From positions 1 through 64,000 of the forward strand of contig NZ_VYGV01000012.1 in the NCBI RefSeq assembly GCF_013387465.1: 64,000 bases of DNA, given 5' to 3'. The stretch comes from Hydrogenophaga aromaticivorans (GTDB lineage Bacteria > Pseudomonadota > Gammaproteobacteria > Burkholderiales > Burkholderiaceae_C). Both the position numbers and the translations under genes were made by a program. The notes beneath the pieces were generated by a model that made no database searches, had not been told where the DNA came from, and saw only the letters and a list, made by a program, of their open reading frames with translations. Below, in pieces: positions 18,656 to 28,922 of the stretch; the first letter of the stretch is position 1; every line of letters starts with the position of its first letter.

Positions 18656-19648
18656 ATGACCCAGACCAGCCGCGCCGTGCGCATCCACGCCACCGGCGGC
18701 CCCGAACAACTGGTGATCGACTCGCTGGACGTGGGCGAACCCGGCCCGGGCCAGGTGCGCATCCGCCACAAAGCCATCGGCCTGAACTTCATCGACGTGT
18801 ACCAGCGCAGCGGCCTGTACCCGAACGCCCTGCCGCTGGCACTGGGCATGGAAGGCGCGGGCGTGATCGAAGCGGTGGGCGAGGGCGTGACGCACCTGAA
18901 GGTCGGTGACCGCGCGGCCTACGCCGCCAACCCCCCGGGCAGCTACAGCGATGTGCGCGTGATGCCGGCCATGAACGTCTGCCAGCTGCCCGACGCGATC
19001 AGCTTCGAAACCGGCGCGGCCATGATGCTCAAGGGTCTGACCGCGATGTACCTGCTCAAGCGCTGCAAGCCGGTCGAGGGACTGGAGCGGGGTGATTTTG
19101 TGCTGTTCCACGCCGCGGCCGGTGGCGTCGGACTGATCGCCTGCCAGTGGGCACGGGCGCTGGGCCTGCGCCTGATCGGCACCGCGGGTTCGGACGACAA
19201 ATGCGCGCTGGCACGCGAGCATGGCGCCGAGTTCACGATCAACTACCGGACCGAGGACTTCGCCGCCCGCGTGAAAGAGATCACCGGTGGCCAAGGCGTG
19301 AAGGTGGTCTACGACTCGGTGGGCAAGGACACGTTCGACAAGTCGCTCGACTGCCTCATGCCGTTTGGCCTGATGGTGAGTTTCGGCAACGCCAGTGGCC
19401 CGGTGGCGCCGTTCGCGCCTGGCATCCTGGGCCCCAAGGGTTCGTTGTATGTGACGCGCCAGACGCTGTTCACCCACATCACCAGCCGCGAGCGCACGCA
19501 GGCCATGGCCGACGAGCTGTTCGCGGTGGTGGGCAGCGGCGACGTGAAGATCCGCATCGACCAGCGTTTTGCGCTGACCGACGTGCAGGCCGCGCACCGC
19601 AGCCTGGAGGCGCGCCAGACCACGGGCTGCACCATCCTGCTGCCATAG
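18656..19648 (+). CDS. NADPH:quinone oxidoreductase (zinc-independent MDR)
   Basis: 330 residues from ATG 18656 (MTQTSRAVRIHATGGPEQL), with AGGAG upstream. Quinone-oxidoreductase family of medium-chain reductases: NFIDVYQRSGLYPNALPLALGMEGAGVIEAVGEGV, then the NADPH-binding Rossmann start HAAAGGVGLIACQWARALG and IGTAGSDDKCALAREHGAE. No zinc-ligand Cys cluster is present, as expected for QOR. It reduces quinones with NADPH in the cytosol and is usually considered protective. It is divergent from the EamA gene at 17604-18533. Confidence 0.92.
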   Translation: MTQTSRAVRIHATGGPEQLVIDSLDVGEPGPGQVRIRHKAIGLNFIDVYQRSGLYPNALPLALGMEGAGVIEAVGEGVTHLKVGDRAAYAANPPGSYSDVRVMPAMNVCQLPDAISFETGAAMMLKGLTAMYLLKRCKPVEGLERGDFVLFHAAAGGVGLIACQWARALGLRLIGTAGSDDKCALAREHGAEFTINYRTEDFAARVKEITGGQGVKVVYDSVGKDTFDKSLDCLMPFGLMVSFGNASGPVAPFAPGILGPKGSLYVTRQTLFTHITSRERTQAMADELFAVVGSGDVKIRIDQRFALTDVQAAHRSLEARQTTGCTILLP

Positions 19649-19666
19649 CCTGGCCGCCAGGGGCGA

Positions 19667-20623
19667 TCAGCCCCTGGGTGAGGATCGGTCGGTCTTGAGA
19701 GGCGCCGCCTTGCCCTGGGGTGCGGGCGGCGGCTGGTGCCGTGTGGCCAGGTAGAAACCCAGGATGCGCGCCACATAGGCCTGCGTCTCGGGAAAGGGTG
19801 GCACACCCTGGTGGCGATCGACCGCGCCTTCGCCGGCGTTGTAGGCGGCCGAGGTCTTGACCACATCGTGATCAAAGCGCAGCAGCAGCCAACGCAGATA
19901 GGCCAGTCCACCTTCGATGTTCTGCTGCGGGTCCAGCAGGTTGCGCACGCCAAACCGCTTGGCTGTGGCGGGGATGAGCTGCATCAGCCCCTGGGCGTTC
20001 TTGGGCGACACCGCGAACGGGTTGAAGTTCGACTCCGCGCGCACGATGGACACCGCGAGACGCGGGTCCACGCCGTAGTAGGGCGCTCGTTCCTGCACCC
20101 GCTGCGCCCAGCGGCGGCGTTCCCGGTTCAGCTGGTCCAGGTAGCGTTTCACCACTTCGTGGCTCACGGGCTCGGTGCGGTCTTCCAGCGACCCGGCCGC
20201 CGGATCGGGCAGGCACTGCGGACGCTGCTCGTCCAGCGGGACCAGGCCGGGCTCGTCGAAAAACTGGAGGGCTTCGGCGTGGCCATTCTGGGCCGCCAGC
20301 GCCAGCATGAAGCGTCCCTGGGCCTGTGCTTTCGGCACGCTGCGCTGCTGCAGCAGCAGGCGGCCGAGACGGTACTGTCCATCCACGCTGCCCTGGCGCG
20401 CAGCGCTGCAGTAGTGTTGCGCCGCCAGATGAAAGTCCAGTGCGTGCATGGCCGCCTGGCCTTGCTCCAGCAGTTGGGGAAGGGCAGGCCCGCCGTCGGT
20501 GGCCACCTCGGGGACGTGGTCTCCCAGGGTGCGCAATGAAACGACGATGTCGCGGTCAGCGCCCACCGCCGGCATCGCGCCGGCCAGTGTGGCCAGCGTC
20601 AGCAAGGTCTGCCGCCAGCGCAC
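19667..20623 (-). CDS. Lytic murein transglycosylase with Sel1-like N-terminal part
   Basis: 318 residues. Signal peptide MRWRQTLLTLATLAGAMPAVGA, so it is exported. Residues about 50-130 show two or three Sel1/TPR-like repeats (AMHALDFHLAAQHYCSAARQG, QYRLGRLLLQQRS). The SLT domain follows: catalytic Glu in SIVRAESNFNPFAVSP, then AQGLMQLIPATAKRFGV and AYLRWLLLRFD, and the AYNAGEGAVDRH motif. It cleaves peptidoglycan between MurNAc and GlcNAc, forming anhydro ends. It is followed downstream (leftwards) by the convergent qor gene and preceded by the aminotransferase gene at a 12-base gap. Confidence 0.92.
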   Translation of the reverse strand: MRWRQTLLTLATLAGAMPAVGADRDIVVSLRTLGDHVPEVATDGGPALPQLLEQGQAAMHALDFHLAAQHYCSAARQGSVDGQYRLGRLLLQQRSVPKAQAQGRFMLALAAQNGHAEALQFFDEPGLVPLDEQRPQCLPDPAAGSLEDRTEPVSHEVVKRYLDQLNRERRRWAQRVQERAPYYGVDPRLAVSIVRAESNFNPFAVSPKNAQGLMQLIPATAKRFGVRNLLDPQQNIEGGLAYLRWLLLRFDHDVVKTSAAYNAGEGAVDRHQGVPPFPETQAYVARILGFYLATRHQPPPAPQGKAAPLKTDRSSPRG

Positions 20624-20635
20624 CGTGTTCTCCCA

Positions 20636-21784
20636 TCAGGCCAGCGCCGCCGGTTGCGGTGCCACGGTCCGCAGGGCCGTGCGCAGGTGGGCCAGGGTGC
20701 TGTCCACGTCGTGCCACTTGTCTAGACCAAAGAGGCCGATGCGGAAGGTCTTGAAGTCCGCGCCTTCGTCGCACTGCAGCGGCACGCCCGCGGCGGTCTG
20801 CAGGCCGACAGCGAGGAATTTCTTGCTCGACTGGATGTCGGGATCGGTGGTGAAGCTCACCACCACACCCGGCGCCTGGAAGCCCGGCGCCGCCACGCTG
20901 GGGAAAGCGTGCTCTTCCAGCAACGCGCGCACGGCGCGACCCAGGGCGATCTGTTCATCGCGCACTTTGGCGTAGCCGTAGGCCTCGGTTTCTTTCATGG
21001 TGTCGCGCAGCCGCAGCAGGGCGTCGGTCGGCAGCGTGGAGTGGTAAGCGTGGCCACCGCCTTCGTAGGTCTCCATGATCTGCAGCCACTTCTTCAGGTC
21101 CATGGCGAAGGTGGTGCTCTGCGTGGCGTCGATGGCTTTGCGGGCGCGTTCGCTCAGCATCACCATCGCGCAGCAGGGTGAGCTGCTCCAGCCCTTTTGC
21201 GGCGCTGAAATCAGGATGTCAACACCGGTGGCTTTCATGTCCACCCACATCGCGCCCGAGGCGATGCAGTCCAGCACGAACAGGCCACCCACGGCGTGCA
21301 CCGCGTCGGCCACCGCGCGCAGGTAGTCGTCGGGCAGCATCATGCCGGCGGCGGTTTCCACGTGCGGCGCAAAGACCAGGGCAGGTTTCTCTTTGGCGAT
21401 GGCGGCCTTCACGTCTTCAATCGGCGCCGGCGCCCAGGCGGCCTGTGCGCCCTCGGTGGTGCGGCGCGCTTTCATGACCGTGTGGCTGGCGGGGATCGAG
21501 CCCATGTCGAAGATCTGCGTCCAGCGGTAGCTGAACCAGCCGTTGCGGATCACCATGACATGTTGGCCGTGCGCAAACTGGCGCGCCACCGATTCCATGC
21601 CGAAGGTGCCGCTGCCCGGCACCAGCACGGCCGAGTGCGCGCCGTAAACACGCTTGAGCATGGCCGAGATGTCGGTCATCACGCCCTGGAAGCGTTTGGA
21701 CATGTGGTTGAGCGCGCGGTCGGTGTAGACCACCGAAAATTCGAGCAGGCCATCGGGGTCGATGTGGGGCAGCAAACCGGGCAT
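20636..21784 (-). CDS. Class V aminotransferase (alanine/serine-glyoxylate aminotransferase family)
   Basis: 382 residues from ATG 21784 (MPGLLPHIDPDGLLEFS), with AGGAGA 7 bases upstream. The open frame continues further upstream, but that part lies inside the next gene. PLP-enzyme features: GSGTFGMESVARQF (phosphate-binding), LDCIASGAMWVDMKATGVDILISAPQKGWSSSP with Lys in QKGW as the Schiff-base residue, and a C-terminal R-x-G-L-F-G block. This family interconverts glyoxylate and glycine with Ala or Ser as donor; the substrate here is not determinable. Cytosolic. It lies 12 bases upstream of the transglycosylase gene. Confidence 0.88.
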   Translation of the reverse strand: MPGLLPHIDPDGLLEFSVVYTDRALNHMSKRFQGVMTDISAMLKRVYGAHSAVLVPGSGTFGMESVARQFAHGQHVMVIRNGWFSYRWTQIFDMGSIPASHTVMKARRTTEGAQAAWAPAPIEDVKAAIAKEKPALVFAPHVETAAGMMLPDDYLRAVADAVHAVGGLFVLDCIASGAMWVDMKATGVDILISAPQKGWSSSPCCAMVMLSERARKAIDATQSTTFAMDLKKWLQIMETYEGGGHAYHSTLPTDALLRLRDTMKETEAYGYAKVRDEQIALGRAVRALLEEHAFPSVAAPGFQAPGVVVSFTTDPDIQSSKKFLAVGLQTAAGVPLQCDEGADFKTFRIGLFGLDKWHDVDSTLAHLRTALRTVAPQPAALA

Positions 21785-21846
21785 GGGGTGTCTCCTGGCA
21801 GGTCGCTCTGGAAGCGGGTCTGTCAGATTAGCACAGCAAGCCGAAA

Positions 21847-23505
21847 TCAGTGTCGGCTGACGGGCGGCGGCGGGGTGCGCAGGCGGCTGGGCGCGAGCAC
21901 GCCGGCCGAGTCCAGGATGGGGTAGGCGATGGAGCAGATGTGCGAGTTGATGCGCTTCAGGTCGCTGATCAGGTCGATGTGCAGCGAACTGCTCTCCATG
22001 CTGGGCATGGTCTGATCGGACAGCCGCTCCAGGTGGCTGCTGGCGTAGGCGCGCTCCATTTCCCGGAAACGCACTTTCTCTTCGAGCAGGCGCTGCGCGT
22101 CGCGCACATTGCCGTCGAGGAACACGCTCATGCCCAGGCGCAGGTTGTCGAGCAGGCGGGCGTGCATGGCACCGATCTCGGTCAGGCCGGCTTCCGAGAA
22201 TTCGCGGCCCTTGCGGATTTTTTTGTCTTCGATGTCGAGCAGCACGCGTTCCACCGTGTCGCCGATCTGCTCCATGTTGATGGTAAAGCTGATGATGTCG
22301 GTCCAGCGCCGGCTCTCGGTTTCGCTCAATTGCTGGCGCGAGAGTTTGGTCAGGTAGTACTTGATGGCCGAGTACAGGCTGTCCACCGTGTCGTCCATCT
22401 TGCGCAGGTCCTGCGCCAGCTGCAGGTCGTTGGTCTTGATGACGGTCATCACGCCGCGCAGCATGGTTTCCACCACGTCGGCCTGGTGCAGCGCTTCGCG
22501 CGCCGCGCACGAGATGGCCAGCGACGGCGTGGCCAGGGCCGACGGGTCCAGGTGGTTGGGCCGGTTGAGTGCGCCGCCCGCCTCTTGCAGCGGCAGCAGC
22601 TTCTCCACCCAGCCGGCCACGGGCTGCGTGAGGCCGATGAAGAACAGGCCGACCATGAGGTTGAAGCTCAGGTGGAACAGCACGGTGAGCGCCGCCGGGT
22701 CGGGCACATGGGGTTGCACGAGCTGGAGCCAGAGCGGGATGAGCCAGGGCGCTATGGCCACGCCCATCAGTTTGAACAGCAGGTTCCCGATGGGCACCTG
22801 GCGCGTGGCGCGGTTGGTCTGGGCGGTGGTGATCACCGCCAGCAGGCCGCTGCCGAGGTTGGCACCCAGCACCAGACCCAGCGCCACGTCCACGCCCACT
22901 ACCTGCAGGGCCAGCGCGGCCGTGAGCAACACCACGGCGAGGCTCGAATACGCCAGCACCGACAGCGTGGCGCCGACGAGGATCTCCAGCATGCGGTCGC
23001 TGGTGAGCGACTCCAGCATCAGCTGCACCGCCGGGTTGCGCGTGAGCACGGCGGTGGACTGGCTCACCAGCTGCAAGGCCAGCAGCATCAGGCCCAGGCC
23101 GATCAGCACGCGGCCCACGTCGCCCACCTGCGTGCCCTGGCGCGAGATGAACAGCGTGACACCGACGAAGATGAACAGCGGAGAAAGCCAGGAGAGATCG
23201 AAGGAAAACACCACCGCCATCAGGCTGGTGCCGATGTCGGCGCCCAGCATCACGGCCAGCGCGGCGGGCAGGGCAATGAGCCCGCGGCCCACAAAGGATG
23301 CGGTGATGAGCGCGGTGGCGGTGCTCGACTGCACCAAGGCCGTGACGCCCAGGCCGGAGAGCGCGGCGGTGAAGCGGTTGCCCATGCTCGCGGCGAGCAC
23401 CTGGCGCAGGTTGCTGCCAAAGACGCGCAGCACGCCGGTGCGAACAAGATAGGTGCCCCAGACCAGCAGCGCAATGGCTGCCAGCAGATTCAGCAAATGT
23501 TTCAT
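21847..23505 (-). CDS. Na/Pi cotransporter-family protein with PhoU-like C-terminal domain
   Basis: 552 residues. The N-terminal half has about nine hydrophobic segments in two inverted repeats with the Gln-Ser-Ser signature (TALVQSSTATALITASFVG and GANLGSGLLAVI), typical of NptA/YjbB-type sodium-phosphate symporters. From about residue 340 on there is a soluble PhoU-like helical domain (ETMLRGVMTVIKTNDLQLAQDLRKMDDTVDSLYSAIKYYLTKL is its first part, here quoted in pieces only as VMTVIKTNDL and KMDDTVDSLYSAIK). It probably moves phosphate across the inner membrane. It is monocistronic between the aminotransferase and lspA genes, all on the minus strand. Confidence 0.9.
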   Translation of the reverse strand: MKHLLNLLAAIALLVWGTYLVRTGVLRVFGSNLRQVLAASMGNRFTAALSGLGVTALVQSSTATALITASFVGRGLIALPAALAVMLGADIGTSLMAVVFSFDLSWLSPLFIFVGVTLFISRQGTQVGDVGRVLIGLGLMLLALQLVSQSTAVLTRNPAVQLMLESLTSDRMLEILVGATLSVLAYSSLAVVLLTAALALQVVGVDVALGLVLGANLGSGLLAVITTAQTNRATRQVPIGNLLFKLMGVAIAPWLIPLWLQLVQPHVPDPAALTVLFHLSFNLMVGLFFIGLTQPVAGWVEKLLPLQEAGGALNRPNHLDPSALATPSLAISCAAREALHQADVVETMLRGVMTVIKTNDLQLAQDLRKMDDTVDSLYSAIKYYLTKLSRQQLSETESRRWTDIISFTINMEQIGDTVERVLLDIEDKKIRKGREFSEAGLTEIGAMHARLLDNLRLGMSVFLDGNVRDAQRLLEEKVRFREMERAYASSHLERLSDQTMPSMESSSLHIDLISDLKRINSHICSIAYPILDSAGVLAPSRLRTPPPPVSRH

Positions 23506-23578
23506 GTCTGGGGAAAACTATACGCCCCGCCAGAACGCCCCTGGCGCGGGTGCCCGCCGGCCGTGAGCCCAGGCAGGA

Positions 23579-24085
23579 TCAGCGGCTGCGCCTGACGCGC
23601 AGGATCTCGTTCAGAATCAGCGCGATCGCGCCGATGGTGATGCCCGTGTCGGCGATGTTGAAGGCTGGGAAGTGCCCGCCCGGGAACAGGCCCGTCAGGA
23701 AACCCCAGTGAAAATCCAGCATGTCCACCACGTAGCCGTGCAGCACGCGGTCCACCACGTTGCCGATGGCGCCACCCAGGATGCAGGCCAGCGCAAACGC
23801 AAAGAGCTTTTGCCCCGGGTGCGAGCGCAGCATCCAGACAATGAACACCGCCGCCGCCACGCCCACGGCGGTGAAGAACCAGCGCTGCCAGCCCCCGGCC
23901 GAGGCCAGGAAGGAGAACGCGGCGCCGGTGTTGTGCACGCGGACCACATTGAAGAAGCTGGTGACGGTGGTGCTGTCGCCGAGGCGGTAGTTGCCGAGGA
24001 TCAGCACCTTGGTGAACTGGTCCAGCAGCACGATGGTGACCGCCAGACCGAGCCAGGGCCAGAGAGAGCCTTTGATCTTGGCCAT
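23579..24085 (-). CDS. lspA: Lipoprotein signal peptidase (signal peptidase II)
   Basis: 168 residues, normal length. It is an inner-membrane aspartyl protease that removes the signal peptide from diacylglyceryl-prolipoproteins. Four membrane segments; catalytic Asp blocks [18 protein letters not shown] and [14 protein letters not shown] are intact, as is the N-terminal DQFTKVLI. Start ATG overlaps the ileS stop by one base (TGATG, 24083-24087). The order ribF-ileS-lspA is a classical gammaproteobacterial and betaproteobacterial cluster. Confidence 0.97.
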   Translation of the reverse strand: MAKIKGSLWPWLGLAVTIVLLDQFTKVLILGNYRLGDSTTVTSFFNVVRVHNTGAAFSFLASAGGWQRWFFTAVGVAAAVFIVWMLRSHPGQKLFAFALACILGGAIGNVVDRVLHGYVVDMLDFHWGFLTGLFPGGHFPAFNIADTGITIGAIALILNEILRVRRSR

Positions 24086-26976
24086 CAGGCGATCACCCGC
24101 TGTTCACCGCTGCCGTGCAGGTTGCTCACGCAGCGGCCGCAGAGCGTGGGGTGGGCCGCATCGGCGCCCACGTCGTCGCGGTAGTGCCAGCAGCGTTCGC
24201 ATTTCTGCGCCGCACTGGGCGCCACCGCCACCTGCAGTTCGGCGCCGTCCACCACCGTGGCGGCGGACGTGATGGTGACGAACTTCAGGTCGTCGCCCAG
24301 CGAGCGCAGCAGGGCCGCGTCGTCGCCGCCGGCGGTGATCACCAGCGTGGCCTGCAGCGAGGCGCCAACATGGCCGGCGGTGCGCAGGTCTTCGATGGCC
24401 TTGTTGGCCACGTCGCGGATCGCGCGGATGCGGTTCCACTTGGCGAGCAGCGCTTCGTTGGCGGATGGCAGCGGCGAGAAGGTCTCGAAGAAGATCGAGC
24501 CCTGGCTTTTGCCGCCAGCGAAATGGCCCCAGGCCTCCTCGGCGGTGAAGCTCAGGAACGGTGCCATCCAGCGCAGCATGGCGTTGGTGATCTGGTACAG
24601 CGCGGTCTGTGCCGAGCGCCGCGCCAGGCTCTTTGGCGCCGTAGTGTACAGGCGGTCCTTCAGCACGTCGAGGTAAAACGCGCCCAGGTCTTCCGAGCAG
24701 TAGACCTGCAGCTTGCTCACCACCGGGTGGAACTCGTAGACGTCGAAGTGCGCCAGGATCTGGGCCTGCAGTTCGCTGGCGCGGGCCAGCGCGTAGCGGT
24801 CGATCTCCAGCATCTGCTCCAGCGGCACGGCGTCGGTGGCCGGGTCGAAGTCCGACACGTTGGCCATCAGGAAGCGCAGCGTGTTGCGGATGCGGCGGTA
24901 GGCGTCGACCACGCGGGCGAGGATCTTGTCGTCGATGTTGAGGTCGCCCGAGTAGTCGGTGCTGGCCACCCACAGGCGCACGATCTCGGCGCCGAGCTTG
25001 CTCGTGACCGACTGCGGCTCCACCGTGTTGCCCAACGACTTGCTCATCTTGCGGCCCTGGCCGTCGGTGGCGAAGCCGTGCGTCAGCAGACCCTTGTAGG
25101 GCGCGCGGCCTTCGAGCGCGCAGCCCAGCAGCAGCGAACTGTGGAACCAGCCGCGGTGCTGGTCGTGCCCTTCCAGGTAGAGGTCGGACTCGGGGCCCTG
25201 CGCATGGCTGGCGCCGTTCGGGTAGGCCTTGGCGTGGCTGCCGCGCAGCACGTGCCAGAAGGTCGAGCCGGAGTCGAACCAGACCTCCAGGATGTCGGTG
25301 CTCTTGGTGTACTGCGGGGCGTCGGCACCCAGGATCTCTTCGGCCGTCACGCGGCTCCAGGCTTCGATGCCGCCTTTTTCAACGATGTCGGCCGCCTGGT
25401 CCAGGATGGCCATGGTGTTGGGGTGCAACTCGCCCGAATCCTTGTGCAGAAAGAAGGGCACCGGTACACCCCAGCTGCGCTGGCGCGAGATGCACCAGTC
25501 GGGCCGGTTGGCGATCATGTCGCGCAGACGGGTCTTGCCGTTCTCGGGGTAGAAGCTGGTGTGGTCGATGGCGTCGAGCGCGAGCTGGCGCAGGGTCTTG
25601 GGCGCCTTGTCTTTCGTGAACACGCCCTCGCCTTCGTCCATGCGCACGAACCACTGCGCGGCGGCGCGGTAGATCACCGGCGTCTTGTGGCGCCAGCAGT
25701 GCGGGTAGCTGTGGGTGATCTTGACCGTGGCCAGCAAGCGGCCGGCGTTCTTCAGCGCCTCCAGAATGACCGGCACGGCCTTCCAGATGTGCAGGCCACC
25801 GAACAGCGGGAAGTCGGGCGCGTAGGCGCCGTTGCCCTGCACCGGGTTGAGGATGTCGTCGTACGCCAGACCGTTGGCGACGCAGGAGTTGAAGTCGTCC
25901 ACGCCATAGGCCGGCGCCGAATGCACGATGCCGGTGCCGTCGCTGTCGCTCACGTAGTCGGCGATGTAGACCGGCGAGAGGCGGCGGTAACCGGCGTCCA
26001 CGTCGTACAGTGGGTGGCGGAAGTTCAGGCCACCCAGTTGATCGCCCTGGGTCGTGGCGAGCACGTTGCCCTGCAGGCCGAAGCGTTCCAGGCACTTGTC
26101 CACCAGCGTCTCGGCCAGCACCAGACAGCCCATGGGCGTGTCCACCAGCGCGTAGGTGAGTTCGGGGTGGGCGTTGAGCGCCTGGTTGGCGGGGATGGTC
26201 CAGGCGGTGGTGGTCCAGATGACGGCGAAGGCGGTCTTGCCAGCGGGCAACGCGGACAGGCCGAAAGCGGCGGCGAGCTTGGGCGCGTCATCGGTCTCGA
26301 AGGCCACGTCCAACGTGTCGCTCTGCTTGTCGGCGTATTCGATCTCGAACTCGGCCAACGAAGAGCCGCAGTCGAAGCACCAGTACACGGGCTTCAGGCC
26401 GCGGTAGACAAAACCGCGTTCGATCACGCGCTTGAAGGCGCGGATTTCACCGGCCTCGTTGCCGAAGTCCATGGTGCGGTAGGGGCGCTCCCAGTCACCC
26501 AGCACGCCCAGGCGCTTGAAGTCTTCGCGCTGCTGGTCGATCTGCTCGGTGGCGAAGGCGCGGCTCTTGGCTTGCATGTCGTCGCGGCTCAGGTTGCGGC
26601 CGTGCAGCTTTTCGATCGCGTTCTCGATCGGCAGACCGTGGCAGTCCCAGCCGGGGATGTACTGCGCGTCAAAGCCGGCCAGCTGGCGCGACTTGACGAT
26701 CATGTCCTTCAGCACCTTGTTCAGTGCGTGGCCGATGTGCAGCTTGCCGTTGGCGTAGGGCGGGCCGTCGTGCAGCACGAACAGCGGCGCACCCTGGCGG
26801 GCGTCGCGCAGGCGCTTGTACAGGCCGCCTTCATTCCATTCACCGACCCAGGCCGGCTCACGCTTCGGCAGGTCGCCGCGCATGGGGAACGGCGTGTCGG
26901 GCATGTTCAGCGTGGCGCGGTAGGCGCTGGCTTCGGGCTTGGCCTCGTTCTTCGGGGCAGCGGTTTTTTCAGACAT
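24085..26976 (-). CDS. ileS: Isoleucyl-tRNA synthetase
   Basis: 963 residues, bacterial type 1 IleRS. Class I signatures [16 protein letters not shown] (HIGH) near residue 70 and KMSKSLGN in the second half are intact. The C-terminal zinc site [12 protein letters not shown]...CGRC is present. The editing (CP1) domain has the [14 protein letters not shown] block. It charges tRNA-Ile with isoleucine. It starts at ATG 26976 and overlaps lspA by one base. A very long open frame on the opposite strand (24115-27060) is a codon-bias artefact. Confidence 0.98.
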   Translation of the reverse strand: MSEKTAAPKNEAKPEASAYRATLNMPDTPFPMRGDLPKREPAWVGEWNEGGLYKRLRDARQGAPLFVLHDGPPYANGKLHIGHALNKVLKDMIVKSRQLAGFDAQYIPGWDCHGLPIENAIEKLHGRNLSRDDMQAKSRAFATEQIDQQREDFKRLGVLGDWERPYRTMDFGNEAGEIRAFKRVIERGFVYRGLKPVYWCFDCGSSLAEFEIEYADKQSDTLDVAFETDDAPKLAAAFGLSALPAGKTAFAVIWTTTAWTIPANQALNAHPELTYALVDTPMGCLVLAETLVDKCLERFGLQGNVLATTQGDQLGGLNFRHPLYDVDAGYRRLSPVYIADYVSDSDGTGIVHSAPAYGVDDFNSCVANGLAYDDILNPVQGNGAYAPDFPLFGGLHIWKAVPVILEALKNAGRLLATVKITHSYPHCWRHKTPVIYRAAAQWFVRMDEGEGVFTKDKAPKTLRQLALDAIDHTSFYPENGKTRLRDMIANRPDWCISRQRSWGVPVPFFLHKDSGELHPNTMAILDQAADIVEKGGIEAWSRVTAEEILGADAPQYTKSTDILEVWFDSGSTFWHVLRGSHAKAYPNGASHAQGPESDLYLEGHDQHRGWFHSSLLLGCALEGRAPYKGLLTHGFATDGQGRKMSKSLGNTVEPQSVTSKLGAEIVRLWVASTDYSGDLNIDDKILARVVDAYRRIRNTLRFLMANVSDFDPATDAVPLEQMLEIDRYALARASELQAQILAHFDVYEFHPVVSKLQVYCSEDLGAFYLDVLKDRLYTTAPKSLARRSAQTALYQITNAMLRWMAPFLSFTAEEAWGHFAGGKSQGSIFFETFSPLPSANEALLAKWNRIRAIRDVANKAIEDLRTAGHVGASLQATLVITAGGDDAALLRSLGDDLKFVTITSAATVVDGAELQVAVAPSAAQKCERCWHYRDDVGADAAHPTLCGRCVSNLHGSGEQRVIA

Positions 26977-27108
26977 GGTGGTCGGCTTTCGAATTCGGGA
27001 TCGGCAAAGGCGGGCTCGGAGGTGCGGCGTGGCGCACGGGGGTGGGGCGGGTCGCCCTGAGCCTGTCAGAGGGCGCGCGGCCCGGGGCTCAGCGCCCCGG
27101 CAGCGGCG

Positions 27109-28182
27109 TTAAATTCGGTCGCGGGTGGTCTGGCGGTGCGTCTGGGTGTGCAGCGACGCAAAAAACGCACGCGCATCGTCGCGGTCCTTGGCGATGCCCC
27201 GGGTGAGGGCGTCCAGACCGTCGTACTTCAGCTCGTCGTGCAGTTTGTGCAGCAGTTCCACGCGGATGATTTTACCGTAGGCCTCTCCGCCGGGCAGTCT
27301 GGCGGCCATGTCGGCCGGCCAGTCCAGGCAATGGGTTTCCAGCAGCACGCGCCCGCCGTTCACGTCATCGGGGTCCAGCGAAGGGCGCACGCCGAGGTTG
27401 GCCACGCCCGCCAGGGGCTGGCCTTGGGGCGTGAGCCCGTGCACGTGCACGGCAAAAATACCGCTCGCTGCCGGTTTCCAGTGGGCGAAGCGCAGGTTGA
27501 GCGTGCGAAAGCCGTCGCCAGCGCCGGGGCGGCTTTCGGCCAGCTGGCGCCCGAGCTTGCGGCCATGCACCACGTGCCCGCTCACGGCGTAGGGGCGGCC
27601 GAGCAGGGTGGCCACGCGGTCCATGTCGCCCGCGGCCAGCGCATCGCGCACGGCGGAGCTGGACACGCGGATCCCATGGACTTCGTAGCTCTGCATGCGC
27701 GCGACGTCGAAGCCCAGCCGGGAGCCCGCCGCATCCAGCATGGCGTAATCCCCCGCGCGCTGGGCGCCGAAGCGGAAGTCGTCACCGACCAGCACGTAGC
27801 GCACGCCCAGGCGGGCGACCAGCATGTCTTTGATGAAGGCCTGCGGCGGCTGCCCGGCCAGGCGGGCGTTGAAGGGCAGCACCACGCATTGGTCCACGCC
27901 GCAGCGCTCCAGTTCTTCGAGCTTGTCGCGCAGGGTGGCGATGCGCGCCGGTGCCAGGTCGGGCTTGTGGTGCAGGGCGGCAAAGTAGTCGCGCGGGTGG
28001 GGCTCGAAGGTCATCACGCAGCTGGGCACATCGCGGTGCCGGGCTTCGTTGTTCAGCAGCGCCAGCATGGCCTGGTGGCCCCGGTGCACGCCATCGAAGT
28101 TGCCGATGGTGAGCGCGCAGCCGGGAGGCGACCCGCTGGTGGTGCCGCGCTGCAGGTTCCAGAGTCCTCGGATGATTTTCAT
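27109..28182 (-). CDS. ribF: Bifunctional riboflavin kinase/FAD synthetase
   Basis: 357 residues from ATG 28182 (MKIIRGLWNLQRG); six upstream in-frame codons are not needed. The N-terminal FAD-synthetase nucleotidyltransferase has ALTIGNFDGVHRGHQAML (HIGH-like) and VLVGDDFRFGAQRAGD. The C-terminal riboflavin kinase has RPYAVSGHVVHGRKLGR and GVANLGVRPSLD. It makes FMN and then FAD from riboflavin. It lies 130 bases upstream of ileS in the ribF-ileS-lspA cluster and is divergent from the HNH gene. Confidence 0.96.
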   Translation of the reverse strand: MKIIRGLWNLQRGTTSGSPPGCALTIGNFDGVHRGHQAMLALLNNEARHRDVPSCVMTFEPHPRDYFAALHHKPDLAPARIATLRDKLEELERCGVDQCVVLPFNARLAGQPPQAFIKDMLVARLGVRYVLVGDDFRFGAQRAGDYAMLDAAGSRLGFDVARMQSYEVHGIRVSSSAVRDALAAGDMDRVATLLGRPYAVSGHVVHGRKLGRQLAESRPGAGDGFRTLNLRFAHWKPAASGIFAVHVHGLTPQGQPLAGVANLGVRPSLDPDDVNGGRVLLETHCLDWPADMAARLPGGEAYGKIIRVELLHKLHDELKYDGLDALTRGIAKDRDDARAFFASLHTQTHRQTTRDRI

Positions 28183-28335
28183 GGGCGATGCCCGCCCCAT
28201 GCCGGGTGTTGGGCGCGGTTCAAGGTGTTTGTCACAGAAGCGCTGTATATTGACACATGACAGGCGGGCCCCAGGTGGCGCGGGGCCTGACCTGAAGACA
28301 GATTGTCCGGTTGAATATCAACGTGGAGGTGGGTC

Positions 28336-28893
28336 TTGAAGGTCTTGAAGTTGTCTGCGCAGGGGCTGCCCCAGTCCTGGATCAGCCTGGAAGAAGCGGT
28401 GCTGCACTATGCCGCGGATGAGGTGCGCTGGGAAATGGGGGCCGAGGTCGCGGTGTTTCACGGCGGTCACAACGCCGTCACCGGGCGGCAGTCGATCATC
28501 ACCGTCAATTCCATCATCGGCACCCAGGGCGTGCCGCGCATCAACCCCTTTGACCTGCGGCCCACGCTCACCAACAGCAAGCTCTTCGCCCGCGACCGTT
28601 GCCTGTGCGGCTATTGCGGCGGGCATTTTCACGAAGAGGAGCTGACGCGCGAGCACATCATGCCGCTGGGGCAGAACGGTCGTGACACCTGGATGAACGT
28701 GGTGACGGCCTGCCGTTCGTGCAACCACCGCAAGGGCAACCGGACGCCCGAGCAGGCCCACATGCCCCTGATCTACACGCCTTACGTGCCTAGCCTGTGG
28801 GAAGACTTCATCCTGCGCAACCGCCGCATCCTGGCGGACCAGATGGAGTTCCTGATGTCTCATCTGCCCAAGACTTCGAGGCTTCACGCGTAG
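28336..28893 (+). CDS. HNH endonuclease-domain protein
   Basis: 185 residues from TTG 28336; the GGAGG at 28324-28328 is correctly spaced and decides this start. The HNH core reads CGYCGGHFHEEELTREHIMPLGQNGRDTWMNVVTACRSCNHRKGN, quoted here as two CxxC zinc pairs (CGYC, CRSC), the EH of the catalytic ELTREHIMP, the central Asn in WMNVV, and the final His in NHRKGN. The N-terminal 75 residues have no recognised domain. This protein is common in Burkholderiales and usually alone, so a housekeeping role is more likely than restriction. It ends 29 bases before repeat copy C. Confidence 0.85.
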   Translation: MKVLKLSAQGLPQSWISLEEAVLHYAADEVRWEMGAEVAVFHGGHNAVTGRQSIITVNSIIGTQGVPRINPFDLRPTLTNSKLFARDRCLCGYCGGHFHEEELTREHIMPLGQNGRDTWMNVVTACRSCNHRKGNRTPEQAHMPLIYTPYVPSLWEDFILRNRRILADQMEFLMSHLPKTSRLHA

Positions 28894-28922
28894 TTCTTTT
28901 TTAGTGCTGGCGTTTCTTCGAT

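Noticed and set aside
24115..27060. 981-residue open frame on the plus strand opposite ileS
   Set aside because: Antisense shadow caused by GC-biased codon positions; its sequence is rich in His, Gln, Val and Ala repeats with no family features, while ileS is unambiguous.
28336..28893. HNH protein as part of a restriction or homing system
   Set aside because: No methyltransferase, intron or intein features nearby, and the gene sits in ordinary chromosomal context.
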